Source: Ardenticatenales bacterium (lineage in GTDB: Bacteria; Chloroflexota; Anaerolineae; Ardenticatenales; Ardenticatenaceae). From it: a DNA stretch of 10,321 bases. Every line of letters starts with the position of its first letter. Within the stretch, counting starts at the first letter, position 1. The position numbers and the translations under genes were made by a program. Below are positions 1-4,701 of this stretch, piece after piece. The stretch lies in NCBI GenBank assembly GCA_013812995.1, contig JACCSL010000127.1, forward strand, positions 1-10,321. Reading direction: 5' to 3'. The notes beneath the pieces were generated by a model that was not told where the DNA came from, searched no databases, and was given only the letters and a program-made list of their open reading frames with translations.

Positions 1-99
1 CGTTGGAGCGTTGGAGCGTTGGAGCGTTGGAACGCTGGAAGGGGCATCGTCGTTTCGCTCTATCGCTCTGTCGCTCCAACGCTCTGCCGCTTCCGTGCT
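1..99. repeat. Degenerate octanucleotide repeat (cgttggag) with inverted half
   Basis: Positions 1-40 are five head-to-tail 8-bp units (cgttggag three times, then cgttggaa and cgctggaa). After a short spacer, about 56-94 carries related 8-bp units on the opposite strand (tcgctcta, tcgctctg, tcgctcca, acgctctg). The two halves could pair as a long imperfect hairpin. Because 8 is not a multiple of 3, three units encode an 8-residue period, and the repeat is translated as the C-terminal part of the ATPase. Seen directly; that similar repeats occur in Chloroflexota is recollection, not a search result. Confidence 0.85.
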
Positions 100-897
100 G
101 GTCAGGGGTTGGCCGGGCAGGCTCAGGGCGGCGGCCACCTCCGCGATCTGCGGGGGCTGGATGGCAAAGCGGCGGAGCGCATCGACCTCGGAGAGCACCT
201 GGCGGGCGGGGCCGTCCAGAGCGATGCGCCCCTCGTGAAGGACCAAAACGCGCTCCGCCCAGCGCGCGACCCACTCCGCGTCCTGCTCGATGACGAGGAG
301 CGTGCTTTCCTGCTCTGCTTTCAGATCGTCCAGCAGCGCGGCAATGGCGCGGCGACCCAGCGGATCAAGGCCGGCCATTGGTTCATCCAGGAGGAGGACA
401 GGGGGGCGCATGGCAAGCACGCTGGCGAGGGCCAGGCGTTTCTGCTGGCCGCCGGAGAGTTGCCAGGGGGGGCGCTGGCGCAATTCCTGAAGCCCTACCC
501 GCGCCAGCACCCAGGTGATGCGCCGCTCAATCTCGGCAGCAGGCAGCGCCAGCCCCTCCAGTCCGAAGGCAACCTCATCCTCGACTGTCATGTTGAACAG
601 TTGCTGCTCGGCCTCCTGGAAGACAAGGCCCACTTCCGTGCTGAGCTGCACCGGGTCCGTGGCGCGCACATCGTACCCGGCCATGTAAATCTCGCCGGAG
701 AGCTCTCCGCCGGTGGTCATGGGCACCAACCCTGCCAGAATCAAGGCAAGTGTCGTCTTGCCTGCGCCGGTTGGCCCCATCAGCGCCACGCGCTCGCCGC
801 GCTCAATGCGAAACGAGAGTCGCTCCAGCAGCAAGCGCCCCCCGCCTTGCGGGACGAGGGGCGGGTAGCGAAAGCTCAGGTCGGTGACGCGGATCAT
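1..897 (-). CDS. ECF transporter ATP-binding protein (EcfA-type), 3' end outside window
   Basis: This is an ABC ATPase that would power an energy-coupling-factor importer at the inner face of the membrane. My translation from the ATG at 897 gives 299 codons without a stop. Visible motifs are Walker A GPTGAGKT (residues 41-48), Q-loop VFQE (Q94), signature LSGGQQKR (147-154), Walker B VLLLDEP (167-173) and D-loop GLD (176-178). The switch position reads VIEQD, with Gln205 where His is usual. The FNMTVEDEVAFG segment (101-112) is typical of cobalt/ECF ATPases. The gene lies 63 bp behind the S-component gene, same strand, so they are probably cotranscribed. There is no clear Shine-Dalgarno at 897. 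From about residue 271 the frame reads through an octamer DNA repeat, giving low-complexity sequence such as TLQRSNAPT. This may be the tail, or the linker to a second ATPase domain beyond the window. Family call is firm; substrate unknown. Confidence 0.93.
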   Translation of the reverse strand, partial: MIRVTDLSFRYPPLVPQGGGRLLLERLSFRIERGERVALMGPTGAGKTTLALILAGLVPMTTGGELSGEIYMAGYDVRATDPVQLSTEVGLVFQEAEQQLFNMTVEDEVAFGLEGLALPAAEIERRITWVLARVGLQELRQRPPWQLSGGQQKRLALASVLAMRPPVLLLDEPMAGLDPLGRRAIAALLDDLKAEQESTLLVIEQDAEWVARWAERVLVLHEGRIALDGPARQVLSEVDALRRFAIQPPQIAEVAAALSLPGQPLTSTEAAERWSDRAIERNDDAPSSVPTLQRSNAPT

Positions 898-907
898 CTG
901 TTTAGCA

Positions 908-960
908 GGCAGCGGTCAGCTTTCAGCAACGGCAAGGATCACCAACTGCTGACGGCTGCC
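908..960. repeat. 13-bp imperfect inverted repeat between ECF genes
   Basis: The arms at 908-920 (ggcagcggtcagc) and 948-960 (gctgacggctgcc) are complementary at 12 of 13 positions, with a 27-bp loop. It fills the 63-bp gap between the S-component stop and the ATPase start. There is no T-tract, so it is not a convincing terminator. It may be another short intergenic repeat or an RNA hairpin tuning the relative expression of the two genes. Confidence 0.5.
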
Positions 961-1476
961 TCATTGCGTGTAACGAGCAATCGGTGGATAGGCACGGCGG
1001 ACAGCATCAACGAGGGGAATGGCGACGATGGCCCCCACAATGTTCTGGAGCAAGTTGAATGGCCACTCGACGAGCGCCTGGGCGGGGCCGCCCCAACCCA
1101 GCGCCGGGCCGAAGTATTCTCCGAGAAAATAAATACCCACCATTGCCACCGTGCCTGCCAGTGCCCCCAGCACCCGGCTCTGTATGGACCCATCACGGGC
1201 CAGGTACCCGGCCACCAGTCCTTGAATGCCGTGAGCCAGGAAGGTCAGCGGGGCGAAGGCTCCGTAGCCCAATGAAAGGTCGGCGAGGGCCGCGCCGATG
1301 CCCCCGGCCAGAAATCCGGGGATGGGGCCGAGCAGGAACGCGGTGAGGTACACGGCGGTATCGCTGAAGTTAAAGTAGCCGCCCCCCACGGGCACCACCA
1401 GAAAGCGCGTTACGACGGCAACAAGGGCGATCATCAGGGCGACGAGGACGTAGAATTGAGTTTTGTTCTGCTGCAT
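961..1476 (-). CDS. ECF transporter S component (substrate-binding membrane subunit)
   Basis: This is a 171-residue, very hydrophobic protein that should form about six membrane helices and bind a vitamin or its precursor for import with the ECF ATPase and T subunit. Typical S-component features are GGYFNFSDTAVYL (residues 32-44), LLGPIPGFLAGGIGAALADL (48-67) and FAPLTFLAHGIQGLVAGYLA (74-93). These resemble the ECF-ribofla_trS/HmpT-like S components, but the ligand cannot be told from sequence. I chose the ATG at 1476 because AAGGAGG lies just upstream; an upstream in-frame start would add 17 residues and overlap the divergent promoter region. The ATPase gene follows 63 bp downstream. No riboswitch fits in the 81-bp gap to the divergent gene, so the usual vitamin clue to substrate is absent. 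Confidence 0.88.
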   Translation of the reverse strand: MQQNKTQFYVLVALMIALVAVVTRFLVVPVGGGYFNFSDTAVYLTAFLLGPIPGFLAGGIGAALADLSLGYGAFAPLTFLAHGIQGLVAGYLARDGSIQSRVLGALAGTVAMVGIYFLGEYFGPALGWGGPAQALVEWPFNLLQNIVGAIVAIPLVDAVRRAYPPIARYTQ

Positions 1477-1480
1477 GACT

Positions 1481-1487
1481 CCTCCTT
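1481..1487 (-). promoter_or_regulatory. Shine-Dalgarno AAGGAGG for the ECF S component
   Basis: On the minus strand AAGGAGG ends 4 bp before the ATG at 1476. It is a near-perfect anti-16S match and fixes that ATG as the start rather than the in-frame codon at 1527. Confidence 0.8.
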
Positions 1488-1557
1488 CAGCCGCTAAGAA
1501 TTGGCCAAGCATAACACAGCTATTCAATCGGCATCCAATTTGCTACCCTATGAAGCT

Positions 1558-2406
1558 ATGACAACAAAATCCTCCACCGCCTGGATGCGACTGAAGCCCA
1601 CCATCAAAACTATCGTACGCCGAGGCAATTTCATCCTGGGTCATCTCAATCCTGGGCGGTTCAAGCTTTCCATTGAGCGGGTGCATCTCACCCTACCCAA
1701 CCTGCCCCCCGCGCTGGACGGGTTGGTGATTGCCCATCTGAGTGACTTTCATCACAGCGCGGTAGTGCCTCGCTCCTACCTTGATGAGGTCGTTGCGTGC
1801 TGCAATGCCCTGCAACCAGACCTCATCGTGCTGACGGGCGATTTCGTGGCCGCCGACCCACGCTATGCAGATCCATGTGCCGAGGCACTGGCGGCGCTGA
1901 CGGCTCCACGGGGTCGCTTTGCGGTGCTTGGCAATCATGATCACAAGGTCGATGCCAGGCGCGTAACGGAGGCGCTTCGTGGGGTAGGCATCACGGTGCT
2001 GCTCAACGAGGGGGAGGAGCTATACCCTGGTTTCTGGGTGGTGGGGCTGGATGATGCGGCGCGAAAGCACGCGGACCTGCCAGGAACGATGGCCCGCCTT
2101 CAAAATGCGCCCGGTGATGTGGTGCTGCTTCTGGTTCACGAGCCGGACCTGGCGGACGAGGTCCAGCACTATCCCGTCACGCTCCAGCTATCCGGGCATA
2201 GCCACGGGGGGCAGATTCGCCTGCCTCTGCTGACCTATTTTACCCTCCCGCGCCTGGGGCGGCGCTACTGGCGCGGCCTGAGACGGGTGGGCTCCCTCTG
2301 GCTCTACACCACGCGGGGTGTTGGTATGTCGGACCTGCTGCCGCTGCGGCTGAACTGCCCGCCGGAACTGACACTTCTTACCCTGCACACGATTCAGGAA
2401 GGATAG
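1558..2406 (+). CDS. Calcineurin-like metallophosphoesterase (YkuE/YaeI-like)
   Basis: A 282-residue dinuclear-metal phosphohydrolase. All canonical metallophosphoesterase motifs are present in order: HLSDFHH (residues 60-66, D63 and H65), TGDF (G94-D95), GNHD (125-128), HEPD (194-197) and GHSHGGQ (213-219). The layout, with a basic N-terminal region followed by a short beta segment before the first motif, matches the YkuE/YaeI branch, some of which act on UDP-2,3-diacylglucosamine or other pyrophosphate substrates at the membrane. No clear signal peptide or twin-arginine leader is visible; the N-terminus (MTTKSSTAWMRLKPTIKTIV) is merely basic. Start at the ATG 1558 is preferred over a TTG at 1501, although neither has a good ribosome site. 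It is divergent from the ECF genes and convergent with the next gene. Fold is certain; substrate unknown. Confidence 0.93.
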   Translation: MTTKSSTAWMRLKPTIKTIVRRGNFILGHLNPGRFKLSIERVHLTLPNLPPALDGLVIAHLSDFHHSAVVPRSYLDEVVACCNALQPDLIVLTGDFVAADPRYADPCAEALAALTAPRGRFAVLGNHDHKVDARRVTEALRGVGITVLLNEGEELYPGFWVVGLDDAARKHADLPGTMARLQNAPGDVVLLLVHEPDLADEVQHYPVTLQLSGHSHGGQIRLPLLTYFTLPRLGRRYWRGLRRVGSLWLYTTRGVGMSDLLPLRLNCPPELTLLTLHTIQEG

Positions 2407-2471
2407 AGCGAGGAGGCGTCCGCCACGAGCACCACGCGGAACCCGCCTGCTTCTGACGGAATTTGTGGTAT
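2394..2471 (-). pseudogene. Possible C-terminal remnant of an FGE-sulfatase-domain protein
   Basis: On the minus strand the frame ending at the stop 2394-2396 reads PSEAGGFRVVLVADASS. Its core resembles the GFRVV/GFRLV strand that closes formylglycine-generating-enzyme-type (FGE-sulfatase) domains. In another frame, about 2580-2610, the strand reads VMALRGG, faintly like the VLRGGSW motif that lies some 35 residues before that end in the family. The hairpin repeat at 2498-2577 sits between the two. This could be a decayed gene interrupted by a repeat, but the match is short and may be chance. The last few codons overlap the 3' end of the metallophosphoesterase gene. Confidence 0.25.
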
Positions 2472-2497
2472 GGAAGATCGGGAAGCGTGCCATGCGA

Positions 2498-2577
2498 GCC
2501 CTCTCCCCCACGGCGCTGCGCTCCGTGTCCCCTCTCCCAATTTCGGGTGAGGGGCGGCCGAAGGCCGGGGAGAGGGC
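2498..2577. repeat. Compound hairpin intergenic repeat (CCCTCTCCCC type)
   Basis: The outer arms gccctctcccc (2498-2508) and ggggagagggc (2567-2577) are perfectly complementary over 11 bp. Inside, cccctc (2529-2534) pairs with gaggggg-type sequence at 2549-2554, CCC (2536-2538) with GGG (2545-2547), and ggcc-gaa-ggcc forms a small extra hairpin. It lies between two convergent genes. It lacks a T-tract, so a REP-like repeat or processing structure is more likely than a classical terminator. A further CCCTCTCCCC core occurs near 3579-3588. Confidence 0.65.
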
Positions 2578-2655
2578 CGCCACGCAGAGCCATGACTCCA
2601 CCACATATTCCAGCAGAACCAGCCACATAGTACGAGGCAATGAAAGGAGTCCTTG

Positions 2656-3420
2656 TCAACGCCCCAGCAGCCAGAGGAGTCGTTCCAGTGGGTAGAGCAG
2701 CATAAGCAGCGCCAGATCCAGGACCGCCGTGATGATGAAGGCAAAGGTAAGCCAGGCCGCGCCGCCCAACACCCAGAGGCTAGCCTCGGTGGGCACCTGG
2801 GGAATGCCGATGATGAGGTAGATCAGGACGCCGATGGCGGCCACAAAGAGCAAGAGCGCGGGCCAGGCCTCGCGATCACTCGGGCTCGGCATCATGGCAT
2901 TGGCGATGGCAAAGAGGGCATAGAGGAAGAACCACGCGTTGGGCACCGCAAAAATCGTGGGCAGGGCATAGAGGAGCGGCAGCACCCCCTCGATGCCGAG
3001 CACCTCGATGGCCGGGATGGGCAGGGCAAAGGCATAGCGCGCCAGCGCGGCGACCACCGCACTCCCGATGGCGAGCGGGGCCACGCCGATGAGCGAGCGG
3101 CGCACGATGTCGGTGCGCTCTACCATGACATGGCCGAGCACCATATTCCCCTGCTCGTCTACCCGGCTGGGAATAAGGTGCGGAAACTGGGCGTAGACAC
3201 CGAGGAGCCGCGCCACGATCCAATGCGAAAACTCGTGCAGGACGGTGCCCGGCCAGACGAGCAGCGCATAGAGTAGCATCGAAACCGAGAGATGGTGGGT
3301 GATGCGATAGAAGAAAGCCAGCAGCACATAGGTGACCATATAGTGCATGATCACCAGCAGGGCGAGCGCCACCACGAAGGGTAGCCAGGGAGCGAGGGCG
3401 GGCGGTAGGGGTAGGATCAT
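2656..3420 (-). CDS. Polytopic membrane protein with HExxH motif, M50-like putative metalloprotease
   Basis: A 254-residue hydrophobic protein with roughly six to seven membrane segments. Residues 60-67 read VLHEFSHW, so HEFSH (62-66) is a zinc-binding HExxH inside or at the edge of a membrane helix. Further on, NAMMPSPSD (174-182) provides an Asp in an N-x-x-P context, comparable to the NxxPxxDG second zinc-ligand motif of M50 site-2 proteases. Both features together suggest an intramembrane zinc protease-like protein, although the second motif differs from the classical form and activity is unproven. The ATG at 3420 is preferred; a TTG at 3456 would begin inside a heptamer repeat. No strong Shine-Dalgarno is seen for either. 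It stands alone, convergent with the phosphoesterase. Its substrate and partners are not evident from context. Confidence 0.75.
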   Translation of the reverse strand: MILPLPPALAPWLPFVVALALLVIMHYMVTYVLLAFFYRITHHLSVSMLLYALLVWPGTVLHEFSHWIVARLLGVYAQFPHLIPSRVDEQGNMVLGHVMVERTDIVRRSLIGVAPLAIGSAVVAALARYAFALPIPAIEVLGIEGVLPLLYALPTIFAVPNAWFFLYALFAIANAMMPSPSDREAWPALLLFVAAIGVLIYLIIGIPQVPTEASLWVLGGAAWLTFAFIITAVLDLALLMLLYPLERLLWLLGR

Positions 3421-3448
3421 GGGTGACACTCGTTGGGAGAGAGAACGG

Positions 3449-3562
3449 AAAGTCAAAAGTCAAAAGTCACCAAGTAGGCCCCTAAAAGGGGAAAGTCAAA
3501 AGTCAAAAGTGACGACAAACGGCAAAGGGAACGGCAGACGGCCGGGGCGATTCAAAAGTCAG
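3449..3562. repeat. Heptamer repeats (gtcaaaa) in spacer
   Basis: Runs of the 7-bp unit gtcaaaa occur at 3449-3469 and 3492-3511, with a single related copy (ttcaaaagtca) at 3551-3561. A small hairpin-like ccctaaaagggg separates the first two. On the minus strand the unit reads TTGACTTT, so each copy also resembles a -35 hexamer upstream of the membrane-protein gene. No coding potential is evident here. Confidence 0.75.
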
Positions 3563-3647
3563 GGTTCTACGAGCTTGTCCCTCTCCCCACTCCCTAATCC
3601 TTACCCACAAGTCGGTTGGGGAGGGATAATTTTGGCTCGCGACGCCC

Positions 3648-3670
3648 GCGCGGGCATGAAGTGCCCGCGC
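3648..3670. repeat. Perfect 9-bp hairpin inside the MITE
   Basis: The arms gcgcgggca (3648-3656) and tgcccgcgc (3662-3670) enclose a 5-base loop tgaag. It is REP-like and lies in the left half of the miniature element. Confidence 0.7.
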
Positions 3671-3677
3671 TACGAGG

Positions 3678-3727
3678 TGCGCCCCGCTGGGGCGAACGGC
3701 AACCGTCGTTAGCCCCAGCGGGGCGCA
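3678..3727. repeat. Perfect 16-bp stem with 18-base loop inside the MITE
   Basis: The arms tgcgccccgctggggc (3678-3693) and its exact complement (3712-3727) enclose an 18-base loop that itself contains aacgg/ccgtcgtt-type complementarity. It is extremely GC-rich. If transcribed it would form a very stable hairpin, and it may be a pre-existing repeat captured by the element. Confidence 0.75.
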
Positions 3728-3745
3728 TCAGATAGCCCAGCGATT

Positions 3746-3771
3746 CGCCTAAAGCGCCCGCCTAAAGCGCC
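3746..3771. repeat. Tandem 13-bp direct repeat
   Basis: Two exact adjacent copies of cgcctaaagcgcc (3746-3758 and 3759-3771) lie inside the miniature element, followed by two near-copies of gttggtatc/gttggtact. No function is apparent. Confidence 0.7.
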
Positions 3772-3926
3772 TACCGTTGGTACTGTTGGTATCGCAGGGC
3801 GGGCATCACCTATGAGAGACTTTCCTCCCCATAAAAGATGTGGGTAAGGATTAGCCCCACTCCGCAGGGCGATGCAGATTTTTGAACGGCCCGCCGCAGT
3901 CCGGGGTGGGTTGCCGTAGCTGACCG

Positions 3927-4691
3927 CTATTGTGCCGCCTTGACGAGCGCGGCGAAGCTGGCTGCGTCCAGGGAGGCACCGCCCACAAGCGCCCCGTCGA
4001 TGTCGGGCTGGCGAAGGAAGTCCGCAATGTTGGCGGGCGTTACGGAGCCACCATACAGGACACGAACCTGTGCGGCTATCTGTTCGCCGTAGTGGTCCGA
4101 GAGGGCGGCGCGCACGATGATGCCCGCCACACGGTTCGCCTCGACCGCTGAGGCGGCCTGCCCGCTCCCGATGGCCCAGATCGGCTCGTAGGCGACCACC
4201 AGAGGCTCGCGCACCTGCGCCGCCGGGAGATCGGCGAGTCCATCAAGGAGCTGACCACGAATGACCGAGGCGGTTTCCCCGGCCTCGCGCGCCGCACGCC
4301 CCTCGCCCACGCAGAGAATGGGGCGGAGCCCTGCATCGAGGACGGCATGGAGCTTTTTGTGGATCAGCGCGTCGCTCTCCCCATGCCCCTCGCGCCGCTC
4401 GGAGTGGCCGATGATGACCCACTCGCACAGAGGGCGCAGCATGGGCGCGGAGACATCGCCGGTGTAGGCTCCGTGGGAGGCCCAGTGGCAATCCTGCGCA
4501 CCCAGGGCAATGTTGCTCCTAGTGGCGGGCCGCGCCGCCGCAAGCGCAGGCAGCGTCACAAAGGGCGGGCAGAGCACGATCTCCACACCGCGCACACCCT
4601 GGAGCCGGCGGCGTACCTCACGGTAGAGGGCGAGCCCCCCCTCTGGTCCAAGATTCATCTTCCAGTTGGCAGCAATCAGGGGTGTTCTCAT
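3927..4691 (-). CDS. tpiA: Triosephosphate isomerase
   Basis: A full-length 254-residue glycolytic enzyme interconverting glyceraldehyde 3-phosphate and dihydroxyacetone phosphate in the cytoplasm. The TIM-barrel active site is intact: ANWKMN (N9, K11), IIGHSERR with electrophile H96, and AYEPIWAIGSGQAA with base E169 and flexible loop 6. Phosphate-binding segments LYGGSV and VGGASL lie near the C-terminus. Loop 6 has Ser where Thr is commonest (WAIGSG), a mild variant. It starts at ATG 4691, only 10 bp after the stop of the upstream glycosyltransferase, without a clear Shine-Dalgarno. Translational coupling or leader-independent initiation is therefore possible, and the two are probably cotranscribed. 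No adjacent gapA/pgk is present, which is the more usual bacterial setting. No convincing intrinsic terminator follows. Identification is secure. Confidence 0.98.
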   Translation of the reverse strand: MRTPLIAANWKMNLGPEGGLALYREVRRRLQGVRGVEIVLCPPFVTLPALAAARPATRSNIALGAQDCHWASHGAYTGDVSAPMLRPLCEWVIIGHSERREGHGESDALIHKKLHAVLDAGLRPILCVGEGRAAREAGETASVIRGQLLDGLADLPAAQVREPLVVAYEPIWAIGSGQAASAVEANRVAGIIVRAALSDHYGEQIAAQVRVLYGGSVTPANIADFLRQPDIDGALVGGASLDAASFAALVKAAQ

Positions 4692-4701
4692 AAATTTATT
4701 C

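Larger units (their letters stand above)
3585..3863. mobile_element. MITE-like element, 261 bp, IS50/Tn5-like ends with 9-bp target duplication
   Basis: The element itself spans 3594-3854. Its left end CTAATCCTTACCCACA (3594-3609) and right end (3839-3854) are perfect 16-bp inverted repeats. Eight bases further in, both ends carry GGGGAGG in the same orientation (3618-3624, and 3824-3830 on the other strand). It is flanked by an exact 9-bp direct repeat ccccactcc at 3585-3593 and 3855-3863, the expected target duplication. By eye, the left 19 bp match the IS50 outside end (ctgactcttatacacaagt) at 14 of 19, and the right 19 bp match the Tn5 mosaic end at 13 of 19. It has no transposase gene, so it would be moved in trans. 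MITE status is strongly supported by structure; IS4/IS50 family membership is inference. Confidence 0.85.

Noticed and set aside
1..40. CRISPR-like array
   Set aside because: The unit is 8 bp with no spacers, so this is a simple tandem repeat.
19..1275. A 418-codon open frame on the plus strand
   Set aside because: It lies antisense to the ECF ATPase and S component, whose motifs are unmistakable; its translation is low-complexity and resembles no family. High GC content explains the open frame.
1477..1557. Riboswitch or divergent promoters between the S component and the phosphoesterase
   Set aside because: Only 81 bp with no riboswitch-like stems. Hexamer pairs can be found on both strands but none has convincing boxes and spacing.
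2653..3276. A 207-codon plus-strand open frame rich in charged residues
   Set aside because: It mirrors the HExxH membrane protein gene. The Gly/Glu/His-rich composition is the usual antisense image of a hydrophobic gene.
3864..3926. Terminator after tpiA
   Set aside because: There is a GC-rich stretch and a short T run (attttt at about 3871-3876), but no good stem directly before a T-tract on the minus strand.
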